64,000 bases of DNA from positions 10,271,829 to 10,335,828 of the forward strand of contig OZ023275.1 of assembly GCA_964007475.1 (NCBI GenBank), written 5' to 3'. The notes beneath the pieces were generated by a model that did no database searches, was not told the origin of the DNA, and was given only the letters and a program-made list of their open reading frames with translations. Position numbers and translations under genes: made by a program. Positions 14,001-27,500 of this stretch are shown here, piece by piece; the first letter of the stretch is position 1, and each line of letters opens with the position of its first letter. Source of the stretch: Hybos culiciformis (Eukaryota > Arthropoda > Insecta > Diptera > Hybotidae).

Positions 14001-16415
14001 ATTTAAATATTTCGTTTACCAATTCATTTACCATTTAAAAAAAAATGCCCCCATTTGAATTATGATTCAGTAATTTAATATTTTTTTTGTTGTTTTCAAG
14101 TTTATTAATTTTTTGAAATGAGCAAACAATACATTTAATAATTTAAATTGACATAACATGGATTTTTAAAAATTTGCAACTAATTTCGAATATGGTTCCT
14201 ACACTAATTAGCTTTTTATATTTAACTACTTAGATTTGACTTATTTTACGAAGTTATTGAACAAAGTATTACTCATTTATTATAACTCGGAAGAAAAATG
14301 ATGAATTTTAATTTAGAAACCTAAAACCGCCATGAAGATTTACCTACTCTGATTGTGATACACTCATCAACTGTCTTGACAATATTGTCTTTCGTTAATT
14401 AAATCCGCTTGGCATTAAACTAATTTCAAAGTATTTTTTTTCTTAAACCAGCGAGTATGAACGAAAAATAGGCAGAGCGCTCATTGTATAAAAAAAATTA
14501 ATTTATAAAACATCATACTTTCAACAAGAAACTAGGAATTTATAACAAATATCTACGTGAACATTCAGATATCAACTCAATGGAGAAATAATTCTTTAAT
14601 ATTAATAAAAGAATTAAGGAACAAAGCATTATCTAAAAATTTCTTGTTTATGTTTTTTTTTAGATAAGGGTTTTTGAAAGAAACACACTAAGCAAATGTG
14701 TGTTAAAATAAGCACCGATCGAACCAATAATTTATTCGTATGAAATTGAACATTTTTTCATGAATATAATTTCGAACTCACTGTGAAACTTATAGATACT
14801 TGATTAAAAATTTTGTTTTTGGACTTGTTCCTGAACTTACTGTTAAAGTGAAAAAAAGTTGTTCGAAAAAAGGCTAAACGACCTATTTCTGAACTAATTT
14901 TAAAATTCAAAATTCTCGAATGAAATAGAGAATAGCCTACAGATATAAAGATTTTTATTTTTATAACAAAATTTTGCAATCAGCATAGACCGTTTGTGAA
15001 CCTTAATTAGTTGTTGAAGGCTTCCGTTTTATGCTTGTAATACAATTTTTTTTCTGCAATTTTTTATTACATGATAAATGTATTATCTATAAAGTGCTTT
15101 TTGTAGTTTACTTATAACACAAATAAAAACTTTTTCTTTTTCTCCAATTTTTTTTTTTTTCTTAATAAAAAACAATATTTTTTCTTCATACTTACTTAGC
15201 ACAGAGTTGTAAAAAAAAAAAACATATATAGTTAATGTAAATTTTTTTTTAATTCTATATTTAGATTACTGGATTGAAGAGAAAATAATAAAGAAAAAAT
15301 TTATGTTTTTGTTAAATGAAAACTGATGATTACATTTTATGGAATGCAATATAATTACAAATTAATTATTAAAACTTTTATAAAAATTACAATATTAGTT
15401 AGTAAACGCTACACTAACTTAGATATAGCAATTTATATTTTTTTGTACTAATTTAAGAGGTAAAATAATCAATTTAATGTAGGTAGTTATTGTGCTCAAT
15501 AAATATCTTGTGGACGCGGCGAAGGAGATTAATACTTAATCGAGTAACCAACGAAAATAATATTCCTATCAAATTTTTTTTGGACTTCGTAAAAGAGTAG
15601 GCATCGAATAATTTTTAGGAACTTTAGGATATTACAGGTAGCCTTTACAAAATGTTTTAACCCACCTAAATATTGTAGTCACATCATAGTTTTTATCATT
15701 GGAAGGTTTTGTGTTACACGGTCCGAAACGTTTACCTGCTAGTTAGGTACCTACTAAAGATCTTCCGAGTGGAACTTTTGTGTTAACTGTTATAAAATAA
15801 ATTCAGAAAATGGTTTGAAGTTCTTTAAATCAATTTTAGTTTTCAATTTCTTTGTTTGTTTAATAAATTCAAACATATTGAAATGTCCAAAACGAAGAAA
15901 ACATCAAAATAAAAGATAAGTAAGACTATAGTAGGTAGACAGATAATTAGGTAGATAGGTATCTATTGAACACTTAATAGAACCTTTTACCTTACTGATT
16001 TAAATAGTTAACTGTTTAATTATTGTTAGGTAGTTAGGTGCCAAATGGGAAGCTACATTGGTACCTACCTACCTAGTCTACCTAATGTCCAAAGTAAAAA
16101 AAAACTGAATAAAAAAATAGGTAGGTTCAAGTAAAAAAATAATGCAACAGAAAATGAATGGAAATTACAACTGCAACTATATCGGCTACAGCAGCCGCTG
16201 CCGCACCCATAAAAATTTATTTATTATTTTCACAAACAATAATAAATTTTTATTTTTTACTTCAATTTCAATCAACGCTTAAGCAAACTGGATTTTTTTC
16301 TCCCGAATCATCAGTTTTATTTAGAGGCAAAAAAATGCAATGATAAATTTTAAAAAACAAAAAAAAAAAATTTAAATAAATTCAAAAATCTTACACTTTT
16401 TGTATCAGATGACAT
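11090..16415 (-). CDS. Sep1: Septin 1 (SEPT2-group GTP-binding cytoskeletal protein)
   Basis: Septins are GTPases that polymerise into hetero-oligomeric filaments at the cortex, cleavage furrow and ring canals. Seven coding exons join in frame: 16,395-16,415; 12,513-12,611; 12,282-12,445; 11,775-12,140; 11,670-11,719; 11,524-11,602; 11,090-11,366 (stop TAG), giving 351 residues, close to Drosophila Sep1 at about 361. All introns have GT..AG. The conserved N-terminal block [20 protein letters not shown] is followed by G1 GESGLGKST (43-51), G3 DTPGFGD (100-106) and G4 AKAD (181-184). The septin-unique region starts at [16 protein letters not shown], and the end ([13 protein letters not shown]) is a short coiled coil. 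The start is a 7-codon exon (MSSDTKS) split from the rest by a 3.8-kb intron; this exon is inferred from frame, donor GTAAG and similarity of its sequence to family N-termini. Everything looks intact. Confidence 0.95.
12612..16394 (-). other. First intron of Sep1
   Basis: This 3.8-kb gap between the first and second coding exons is AT-rich and holds no supported gene. A motif resembling a transposon end (ggtccgtttagacc) occurs near 12,674 with a diverged relative at about 12,729 (taaacggtcc). A low-complexity Ala/Thr frame at 16,158 is not convincing as protein. Confidence 0.7.
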
Positions 16416-16981
16416 TTTTGTTTATTTTGTTTGTTCTTCACAAATTTCTTTAATAAAAAAAAGTTAACTTTTTAGAAATAACACAGTACCCAGTCGTATT
16501 ATTATTATTTTTTTTTTAATTTGCCTTATTTTTAAAAATAATTAATAATTTTTTTTAAGTATAAAAGCCGGACAATTAATTAAAAAAAAAATACGAAATT
16601 AAAACTTAAAATCCAAATAAATCTACTCCTCCTTTGATCGAAAATCACACTAAATATTAACACAACACCACACACATAAAAAAAATTTAAAATAAAAATA
16701 ATAAGTGAATTATGTTTGAAATAATATGCATATATGCTGTGGTTGTATGAGATAAAATAATGGCCGACTTTATCTCACGACATACTTTACTTTTCCTTAT
16801 TGTGCTGTACAATTCCATAATGACATTTTACTACCTTATTTTAAATGCCACAAAACATCGATAAAAAAGTATAAAAGTATAGAAGGGACTAATCGGTGCC
16901 GAATCTTTTTATTCATGAATGAAATTATCGCGTGACGTAATTTTTTTAATTAGTACATTTTTATTCAAGAAAAACATATTT

Positions 16982-17348
16982 GGGGCTGTTCACAAACTAC
17001 GTAACAGCCTAGGGGGGAGGGGGGGTTTGAAAATTTGTTACGGATTGTTACGGGGGGGGGGGAGGGGTGTTTATAAAAATGTTATGTAACCAAATTTCCT
17101 CCTTTTTATAAAAAAAATTACACTAAATATAATATTAATGCACGCTAAAAAAAACTTAAGTTATAATGAATTTTGTTTTGTTTATTCGAATAAAAAAATT
17201 GTTCAAAAAGTAATTTAAAAAGTGTTTAACTTTTGTTACGTTATTCTTCTGGGGGGAGGGGGGGGTCTTCGGAATTTGTTACGATCTGTTACTATGGGGG
17301 GGGTTAAAAAACGGCAAAAAAAGCGTTACGTAATATGTGAACAGTCCC
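16982..17348. mobile_element. MITE with 3-bp TTT target duplication (PIF/Harbinger-like)
   Basis: Ends are GGGGCTGTTCACAAACTACG and, inverted, GGGACTGTTCACATATTACG. TTT flanks both sides (16,979-16,981 and 17,349-17,351). It is 367 bp and non-coding, with striking G-runs near each end (about 17,010-17,070 and 17,250-17,300). Same family as 9,933-10,249. Confidence 0.75.
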
Positions 17349-17351
17349 TTT

Positions 17352-17480
17352 GGAGATAGTGTGCAGATGACGTGAACCACTCTGATTCAGCTGAAACTTG
17401 GAGAGGGGGTAGATGCGGTGCCCAAATTTTGGTGCATCAAAAAATTTGCCGTGAATATATTCCACGCGCTGCACTCTGCA
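17352..17480. mobile_element. Fragment of a fold-back element related to the one at 42.8 kb
   Basis: The motif gtgcagatgacgtgaacca at about 17,358 matches the left end of the fold-back element at 42,829. In both cases the neighbouring sequence includes a gagaggg tract. The opposite end is degraded or missing here. It directly abuts the preceding MITE. Confidence 0.5.
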
Positions 17481-18907
17481 CAGTCCAAGGAAAGTTATAA
17501 AAAAAAAATAAACAATTATCAGTCTCGTACAGTTGTATGAGTATTTTTTAATTTTTATTTATGTATCAAAACTTAATCAATCAACAAAAAAAAAATAATT
17601 TTAAATTAATTAAGATAAATAGTGTTTTTCAAATATTCATTACCTAGTTGTCCGCACTTTTGGGATTTTTTTTATATAATTCATATTTCATTAATTTATA
17701 AGTTTTTGTTATTTACAACAAATTCATAATGTTTAGTAAAATAAAAGCTTTCTTTCTATGAGAGTATGGGTTTTATAAATTCACACATTAAAAACAAACT
17801 AAAATATATAGTATATATTAAAAAAAAAACAATCTAATTGTGTGTACAATTTTCTTCCATAATAATAATATTGTCAAAGTACGACAGTATAGTGTATATA
17901 TTTATACTACTCATACACAAACACTGAAGGTGGAAAAAAAATGTATACGTACATATAATTGACATAATAAAAATGGAGCAAAATACTTTTTTTTTTTTTA
18001 AATTATTTTAATCTTCTTTTACACAAAAACAGTTGAACTTTTCTAGCGCTCTCGATTTAAAGTTTAGGATAAATTTCTATATTATTGTAATTTATTTTTT
18101 TTTATTTTTATGAATTTTGCTAAGAAAATTTTGTTATCCAATTGAAATTTTAAAAGAAAAAGAACCAAATTTAAATTGATTATTATATTGCAATTGTATG
18201 TAATATTTAAAAACAAAAAAAAAATATTATTATAAAAACTAATCATAGAAAAATACTCAAATGAAAACCTTAAAATTATTCATTAAATTAAATAACTATT
18301 TAAACAAAAAAAAAGTTTACGACAAAAAAAAAACATAAAAAAAATCTAACTTTCATAATAATAATTGTGATAATTTTTTGGCAAAGAATAAATTTATAAA
18401 AAAAAAAAATTCTTATACCTAATTCACAAGTTTACCTTTATTTTGTTCTCACTGTATGTAATTTTTGATATATACTCGTACTTTAACAATATTATTATTT
18501 GATTTTAATAAATAGGTAAAATGAATTAAAAAAAAAAAATTCTAACAAGTGGTAAATTAATATTCTCTTTTAAGTTCAAAGAAAATTATATAATTATAGG
18601 AAAAAAAAAATAATTAATATACCTATAACAAAAAAAATTTAAAAGGACTAAATATCAATAATAGAAGCAGAAAAACAACAGAAGAAAAATTATTATACTT
18701 AGTTAGTATACCTTATTCGTATTCCACAACGCAAAGCAATATAATGAAAAATTGAAACGTATCTAAAATTTAAAAAAAATAAAAAAAGAAAAGACAAAAA
18801 TTATACACAGCAAAAAATTTAAGGTTTGTTTAATTTTCCTTAAGCCAACCGTAATATTAAAGAATTTACTCATTTATTATAGTGTTCTTTTTAAAATTTA
18901 TAAAATA

Positions 18908-19081
18908 CAGTGAAACGTGCCTAAGACGGAACCGCAACGGACCGGAAAATAGTTCCGTCTTAGGCAGTTTTCCGTCTTACACGGGTTGATTTGAAAGGAA
19001 AAATCAAAAATCAAAAAAAAAAAGTTCCGTCTTATACAGGCTTCCGTCTTATACAGTTTCCGTCTTAGACAGGTTTCACTG
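18908..19081. mobile_element. Pogo/Tigger-like MITE, TA target duplication
   Basis: The 174-bp element starts CAGTGAAACGTGCCTAAGAC and its inverted end starts CAGTGAAACCTGTCTAAGAC. It is flanked by TA on both sides (18,906-18,907 and 19,082-19,083). CAGT ends with a TA duplication are typical of pogo-type Tc1/mariner elements. Inside are three tandem copies of a ttccgtcttatacag-like 15-mer near the right end. No coding capacity. Confidence 0.75.
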
Positions 19082-20684
19082 TAATATGAATTTAATAAAT
19101 ATTTGACAAAGGACGGAAATTTTTTTTCAAAAAAGCAAAAAAAACTAGAAATATTTTATTTTATTTCTGAGTTGTTGGCGTTCCTGATTGTTGTCTTTTG
19201 GATTTCATTAAAATCTTGACACTCTTGAGTGATCCTTTTCAATTATTAAGTTAAGAAATTATCTCGAAAATTATGTACGAGTTTAATTAAAAAGCTATTT
19301 TTATGTACGAAATAAAATTAGAAAGTATTGAAGACAAAATGCAAAAAATGATTTTGGATCAGAATGAAATTTACTTAGAAAGCCAATGAAGCCAATTTTA
19401 TTTTTAATTAATATTACTATTAAAAGCATATGAATAGAATCAATTGAAATAAATTATCAGAATAAAATAAATGCACTTTTAACCTACATTTAAAATTGTT
19501 GCATATAGATGTTATAAAATATGTAGGTATATCAGTTTATTACATATAACATAGATAGATAATAATTTTGAAATTCCAATATGTTTTTCCCGAAAAAAAA
19601 ACGTCAGTCAAGAAGTCATTGTCCCTTTGAAAATTCTTAAAACAAGTTACATGTCTTTTCAAAAGTGTTAAACAATTGGCATTATAGAAAATAAATTAAG
19701 AAATAAGTTTATTTTATGAAATTTCAAGTAAAAATATTAATTAATTAATTCGATTAGAATTTAATATTTGTAGAAAAAAATTATTCTTTTTTTTTTTGCT
19801 GTGTATATACTTTTTTCATGGAAAAATGAAAATCTTTTTATAATATACATATATAGCGTATTTTACATATTTGTATTATATTCGGTATTATACATGTACA
19901 GCATACATATTTGTTATTTACTCAACTAGAAATTAATCAAATTGTCCACAAAAAAGGGTAAATATAAGAAAAACAAGTTACATATTTTTCAATGCATTAA
20001 TTTATTTTTTTTTTCAATAAAAACTTTTTTAACGTGCAAAATGAAAATTCTTTTAAAACAAATATAAGTATAAGAAAAGCATTTATTAAAGTAAAATGTG
20101 TGAAATCGATTTTCCCTACTTTTTTTTAATTTAATAAAAAAAATATGTTACAATGTTACAAAATAGATAAAAAGTGACAATTCGAAAAAATTTTTATTCA
20201 ATATTAAGGTATTAAAAAAAATGTATATTTGCCAAAATAGAAACATTAATGCTTCAAATGCGTTAGTGTATAAAAAATAAAAGAGGTCAAATAGATTAAA
20301 GATAATTGAAATTATTAAAAAAGGGATTTTTTTTGTCATTTGTATTTAGGTAAGAAAATAAATTGGAAATGAAATAGTTACTTCACCTTGTTATATGTAA
20401 GTAGGTATATTTAATATTTTTGTACATATGATATATGAATGAAAAATGACCTTTTTGAGATTCAATTGGTTTGAATGTTTTTATAAAATAGCCGCTGATT
20501 ATATTAGCATAATTATTTATAAAATAAATATGTACATTTAGTATAGTAATTTCAAATTTTAGACTTATTAGAAAAGTAGAAAAAATGAACTGAAATACTT
20601 TTTATTTTAAATAACATTGTCATTTTATTCTTAAAATAACACAGTATTGATAAACATTTAGCCTAGTAAATGCATTCTTAAAAG

Positions 20685-21185
20685 CAGGGCTGTGGAGTCG
20701 GTCAACAAAATTACCGACTCCAACTACGACTCCTCATTTTTTCTTTAGCGACTCCGACTCCGACTCCTACTTTGACTCTCTCTGTTTGATACCAATGTAC
20801 TATACTTTCTGCACCCGCACCAGCAATTATAAAAAATAGTACTTATTTCCCGAAATTGCTATAAATTTTAATATGAACATAAAAGGGTATTTCCCGTAAT
20901 ATTCCCAGCAACCAAACTTGCCATGGGTATTTCTCGTAATTTTCCCAGTAAGCAAAAATTGTGATAACATATTTTTATTGGATTTCTGTGCCACCCACTT
21001 GGTTGTTGCTTTGTTAAATTCAATTATAAAAATGTGTTTTTTAATTTTATAAATTTTGGTCGAGTATACTTTAAATTTAATAGTTTTGGAGTCGGAGTCG
21101 GCTTTATTTTGTCGACTCCGACTCCTACTCTCAACAAGCTTTATTTTACCGACTCCGACTCCACGTCTCCGACTCCACAGCCCTG
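20685..21185. mobile_element. hAT-type non-autonomous element, 8-bp target duplication
   Basis: The 17-bp ends CAGGGCTGTGGAGTCGG are perfect inverted copies. Identical 8-bp CTTAAAAG flanks occur at 20,677-20,684 and 21,186-21,193. Subterminal regions contain many gactcc/ggagtc repeats in both orientations. The 501-bp interior has no transposase. An 8-bp duplication with CAGGG ends is the hAT signature. Confidence 0.85.
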
Positions 21186-22377
21186 CTTAAAAGAACTTAC
21201 GAATCGTAAGTTACGATACTTGAACTTACAATTATATAAATGTTACTACTTTAAGTGACTTGAGAATTTAATAAAGTTTTTTGAATGAAAAAGATGACAA
21301 TTAAAAATAAAAAATACTGATCTGATCAGCTATCAAAATTTTATTTAAAGATAAAAAGGGTCTATTATAATAACGATCTTTCAAAGAAATTTGACTAAAA
21401 TCATATTCTCTATTTTTATGAAACTCAATGAATATTCATTTCTAGTTTTACTAGAATGTAAAGGAGAAAATGATTTTTATAAGATTGAGCCTAATTCATA
21501 ACCTCAACATAATGATTTGAAAAAAAAACGATCACTAATCATTTACATTAATATTAATCACAGTAAAGTTTTTTATAATGTACATATAACGTCGAGCGAA
21601 AATTGACCTTTTTTATTTTGTGAGATTTTTATAACACAGCTTCGTTTCCCGTCGCTTTCGCTGTCTATTTTTGAGAATTAATTTAATATTCTACTTTTAT
21701 CAAATCATTTTTTCAGAAATTCTGAACACGAAGATGTGTTTTTAGTTATAAAAATAACACAAAAATATCTGTGCATAAGTATATATACCAAAATTCAATA
21801 ATAATTTAACAAAATTACACAATTAGTAATTTAACGCGCTGACTGTCTCCTGAACACTGTTTTTTAATTATTTTTTTAAATGTTTTATTTTTTTTTTAAT
21901 TCAATGTGTTTTTAATTATTAGGGCATAACACAATATAAACTACAGGTGTAAAATTTATGCGATGTCAGAATCAGCGTTATATAATCAGCTTTAAGGCAC
22001 TGTCAAATCAAATCAATATACTTTATAATACAATTTATTTGAATATAATATAATATAATGTGATATAATATGATATAATATTACATGTCGAAAAAGAGTA
22101 ATTTTTATAACTTGAAGATTAAGAACATTAGCAAATTAATCTCAACTAAATTTACTTTAAATTATAAAAAAGTTTATCTGACATTTAAATTTAAAACATA
22201 AATAACAAGTGCGCATGGTATTATGCATAGCATTAGCATATATCGACATATTTGTATAGAAATATTTTTTTTCAAAAATTTGAATAATATGCACAATATC
22301 ATATTTTGTAGGAAGGTATAATTCCGTAAGACTTTTTGTTTTGAACAAAATTTACAAACATTTTCTGAACGGAAAAA

Positions 22378-23255
22378 AATAAGTAAAAAACGAGTTTTCA
22401 AAAAAACTGAGGTCAGGCCGCATGAAAACAGAAGTGGACTCAGATTTTTTGATTGGGACGTAAGTGATTTGATTCATGAAGAGAAAGAATATTCAAGAGT
22501 AATGTCCTAATCAAAAAATTTGAGTCCACTTTTGTTTTCATGCGGCCTGGCCTCAGTTTTTTTGAAAACTCGTTTTTTACTTATTTTTATTTTCTACCTT
22601 TTTCACGTTATCTAAATTGTTATTATGTGCTGCATGGAGATGTTTTAAAACAATTTTATGACTAACCATATCGATGAAAATTTTTTCGATGATTTTCCCG
22701 CTTTTTCGAGTTTTCCATGAAGTTTTCCACAAAAGCAACTTTATGCAACTCATTTCGCTCTACAACTTTGTCTCAGGTTGCAAAACGCTCAAACGCTTCC
22801 TTGGTAGGAAAAACTCCGGAAAAGCGTTTTACATGAATTTTTTCTGCAAGTTTTCACCATTGTCTGAGAGAAAGTAATGATGCCAGTTGATAGGGAACTT
22901 GATCCTGCATAATTTAGAAAACTTTTTTACCGGAAAATTTTCCGGAAAAGTCGGAAAATTCCGGAAAATTTTTTCGGAAAAATCAGAAAACTTTGCATTT
23001 TTCCTGAAACAAATTTATCACTAATAAAATTTGTACCAAATTTTCAAATGATTTTTCCCGATTTTCTGGGTTTTCCATGGAAATTTCCGGTTCAAATTTT
23101 GATAGATTCAATTATCACGCGACATGAACCTGTGTGCCGAATTTCAGCTCGCTGTGATGACGAAAACTGGGTCTACGAGAGTGTCGAAAATAGTAAAGAA
23201 ATATATAAACAGACAAATTCGTGTACGAGTTAATAATAATTGTGGCCTCAAAAAT
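22378..23255. repeat. Composite hairpin repeat, copy A
   Basis: The left 210 bp form an inverted repeat whose arms carry gtaaaaaacgagttttcaaa and its complement. Next come a stretch dense in ttttccgg/ccggaaaa (about 22,925-22,985) and a conserved right part (ctacgagagtgtcgaaaata, then cagacaaattcgtgtacgag) ending near aattgtggcctcaaaaa. The same order recurs at 62,330-63,650, where a LINE interrupts it. The cagacaaattcgtgtacgag-type tail resembles non-LTR or other dispersed insect repeat ends. Class not assigned. Confidence 0.7.
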
Positions 23256-24258
23256 ACTTATTATTTATTTTATTATTCAATGTCTTCTTGTCTTCTTGTT
23301 AAGTATCCTTACCCTATTATAAAATGTTATATTATTTGTATTTGTGAAGTACTGATTTTGCTAAAACACAAATAAATGAGATTATTATATTTATATGTAT
23401 GGAATAGAATATGGTTGTATAATATGTATATAAAAATCCTTTTTTTTTAGTGCTTATAAATAAAAGCTTTTATTTTTGTTCTTATCAATATAATTCCACA
23501 TCAGCTTTCTTAATTTCTTAAAATATGTACATGTAAAACTATCTTACAAAATTTTTTACTTTGTTTATTTTTTCGAAATTTGAAACAAATTTTTTTTCTT
23601 CGTAAAGTTTAACCAATATGGTTCAATGTACTTTGAGATTTTACAATATTGCCTACGCTGGTCCGTGCTCGTCCCTATACAATATACTTCTTTTACATTT
23701 TTATAAAAACGTCTTGCCCTAAAAAAATATATTTCCTTTATTGTGAATACTTATAGTTTATAGCGAATAACTTATAAATATATTATAAATGCTTAGCTTT
23801 TTTAAAGATATGAAAAAAATATGAAAAAAAAAAAAAAATTGTAACATAGATTAGAAAACACTTTTTTATATTTTCTTATATCATTTACAATAAATAGTAA
23901 AAATTTATTGATTTTTTTTACCTAAAATTCAAAAGCTTTCAAGCATGGTGCAAGTTCCTCATTTATCTAATTTTCTTTTTTTTTTGGGGTTTTCTTTCTT
24001 TCAAAAAAGCAACAAGTTATCTTTAACAAAAAAATTGGTATTATTATTTTACTTTATTTTATTCTAGTAATCAGATCGGCCGGTGTGGCGGCTAATATTA
24101 TTTTACGTTTTTAAAAATAAAAAAAAATTTTAATGAAATTAATTTTAAAATTAATTTAAATTAATACAAAAGTCAAATAATTATAAGTATGAACTTAATA
24201 TTTTAATTTTAATGTTTTAATTGTTTAAGACTCTGGCTAATGCTATAAATCATATTAT

Positions 24259-24514
24259 CGTCTGCTGAGAAATGAAACAACGTATGACATTTATACGTCA
24301 TTATTTGAAATAGCACCATTCGATTCCTCGTACTCGATTTTATAAGTACAACTACTTTGGAATATTCTTAATGTTGATTAAAATATGTTTTTTAGATGAA
24401 AATTGTATGTTACTTGTTATTTTTCTATACGTTTTTATTAATTTTCAAATCTTTAAGCTCAAATTACTCAAAACTATACTTTTCATTATACGTTGTTTCA
24501 TTTCTGAGCAGACG
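24259..24514. mobile_element. 256-bp MITE, TTAT target duplication, copy 1
   Basis: Inverted ends share CGTCTGCT(G/C)AGAAATG followed by AAACAACGTAT. TTAT flanks both sides (24,255-24,258 and 24,515-24,518). A second copy of the same length lies inverted at 37,965-38,220. Non-coding. The 4-bp duplication is unusual, so the superfamily is left open. Confidence 0.8.
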
Positions 24515-27500
24515 TTATATAACACAAGTTTTAAATGTATTTCAATAATATATAATGGAATTAAAAAAAACCAATGGTATTAAAGCTTACATTTTGACCT
24601 TTTAAAGTTAAAGTTTAATTAAACAAAAATACTTTATAAAATGGTATCTTAAGTTATAATTAACTTTAATAAACATTAATTACATATTGCGGTAAATAAA
24701 ATAATTCATTATTGTCTGTTAAATGTACTATATATGTCCTCATACTCATACGTCAAACGATAAACTTAATAAATAAAATACATTATAATTTTCTAAATCA
24801 ACAAAATTTGTTTATATGTTTCAATCATTATATTTTTGTAGTAAAAGTAACATTTTTATATCAGTTTTTAGATTCAAAATAATAAACATCAAAAAACATA
24901 AATATTATAATATTATACCTACTTACTTAGAAAGTAATTAATATGTTTTTTTTATTTAATAAAGTAGAAATAAAAAAATTTAATATTAAATAAGCTACAG
25001 AATTAAAAATGTTTAAACCCAATTTAATTTAAAAATTTATTAAAAATCACTAACATCAAAGTCTTTGCCCAATATGTCCATTTAATGAGATTATTATTTT
25101 ACGAATCAATACGAAAATATAGGAATATAGGTATGTAGTAGAAAGTATTTTTGAGCTTGTGTACACTTTTGTTCCAAAAAGGTACAACATTGTAAATTTT
25201 ATATTACTATATCAGTTCATAAAATGTCGTGGAGTAACTATCAAAACAATCAATACCTAATAATAAAAATTTTAAGAAACTTTGCGAAGCGGCCGGAGCA
25301 GGATGACAGCCGTGGAGAGATTAGATGATTGTGATTCAACATTTTTTCCAGCGGAATTAAAGTACACTTTGCGATCAATTAATATTACCCAGTATTTATT
25401 TTTGGTCTCGAGATAAATTTAATTTGAAAATTTTTCTAAATCGCTGCGGCGAGATAAAATGACTTTGATTATTATTTATGTTTTTATAATCGACTTGTAA
25501 TTGCATATACCCTTCAATAGAGCTCAATGCCAATTAGTGTACGGTACCATTTTTTACTAACATTCATTTTCGCTCATAAATATATACATATTATTTTCAA
25601 TGACAATTTAAAATTTCATTAAAAAATACTATCTTGAGCAAATTTTCAACAAAATCGATTCATATATCAGTTGCATATAAAATTTGAATCAACAAAGTTT
25701 CTGAACTAAATAAAATCATGTAAAAAAAATTATTTCTAATTTATCATTTTTTAAAAATATAAATAACAAGGAAAAAAATTCAAATTCAAATTCACATCAC
25801 CACAGTGATATTAAGTTTAATTTATGTGGAGATTTTAGAAAATTATGATGATAGTTTTTATCTTATAATTAACTTTAATTATACCTAATAAATACATACG
25901 TTTATGTATGTGTATTATATATAAGAACACTGAAAAAAAACTAAGAAAATCAGCTATAAAATCTAGCACAAAGATTATGACTAAAAATTCGTAATGTTTT
26001 GTCAGTATGTTGTCAAAATCTTGCACCTTTATAATAAATCATCCAAAAATGTATAGCAAATAAGTTGTAACAAAAGTTTCTTTAACAAAATTCTATTTTT
26101 TTCTAGCCCAAAATAAATTACAATAAATAACATATATTACATTATATTTGTGAATTACATTCATTTGTAAAATTTTTATGCCGAACATATATAAACAGAT
26201 ATTGAAAAAAATAAAAGTTTAAGCTATTTTTCCTTGCTATGACAAATAGCTAACATTACTTAAGTCATCCATTATATCGATTTGAGACTGCACAAAAATT
26301 CTAGCACGGCATTTTTTTTCAGTGTACATATTGATTTTTAAGTTTCCGGTTGTTTTTAATTGTAAATGAAAGATAATAATTAATTTCAGATAAATATTTT
26401 CTATTTTCATTCAGGTATGCAAAAATTTAAATTGTTTAAAAAAAGGTATTGTTCGTTATGACAAGAAAATAGTGGCAGATCAATACAAAGTAGTTGTGTA
26501 GTATTTTGTTTTTAACAAAAAAAGAAATAAAAAAGTTTTTTGTACTTTGTGGAATGGAAAGCTATGCATTAAGCATTTTTTTTTTTTGTAAAGTTCTCCA
26601 TTCTAAGCTATGATTAATGAAGCAAATATAAAATTAAGCATATCATCGTCATAGAGTAAGGTCTCTTCCATATGACGGTACCGCACGCGAGATTCCGCCT
26701 GTAATATTCCGATACCAAAAATCTGATTTATTCTGTTAACCGGATGCATACTTTTCATATTTACTTTCGTTATTCATTATTCTTCAATATAAATAACAAT
26801 GTAAATTATATAAATAAACTCTAGTTCAGATATTATTATTATTAGCAATCAATTTTCGTTCCAATTAAAAAAAATTTATGTATTGTATGGCAAGTTTCAT
26901 TTTACTTTGTCATTTACTATAAAAAAAAAATAAAATTACATAATACACAATAATAGTTAAAAAAAAAATTGATGATAGCTAATAATAATACGGTAATTAT
27001 TATAATAAAATAACCAATAAATGAGAATGACTATTAAGTTTTAGGTAGGAATAGATTTTTAAGTTATCTCCATGTACCTATATACTACACTATATTATAC
27101 TAACTATTTTTATCTCCACTAAGTATATTATATTTTACAAAAAATTCACAAATTTACGCAAACAAAAAATATTGATTTCGCCCTAGAAAATTTTATTTGT
27201 GGCGTTGAATTCTGCATTGAGTACGAACTCTGAGAATAAGGGTTCGATTCTCTTAAATTTTATAAAATTATAAATTCCCTTCTTTCTATGTTTCATTACG
27301 GTCGAGTATTTACTATTTGTTACTGGGATAAAATCTATTGCTTTAAAAAATTTGCTCAATTCAGCCTTAATTGAGTAGGCATTCCAAATAAAAAAAAAAG
27401 GGAAAATAAATTTATTGTTCCATTGATTATACTTTCTAAAATTCTAATTCTTTTAGAATTCAATTTTGTACTATTAAACGATTAATGATTTATATATCCT

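Noticed and set aside
16158..16343. Small plus-strand frame with an Ala/Thr run in Sep1 intron 1
   Set aside because: The Ala run comes from a simple gc-containing repeat (cagcagccgctgccgca); the rest is noise.
21034..21258. Plus-strand frame with Thr-Pro and Ser-Pro repeats
   Set aside because: It lies inside the hAT-type element and reflects its ggagtc/gactcc repeats.
27195..27260. Possible tRNA or tRNA-derived SINE (gggttcgattc resembles a B box)
   Set aside because: No convincing A box or cloverleaf could be drawn around it.
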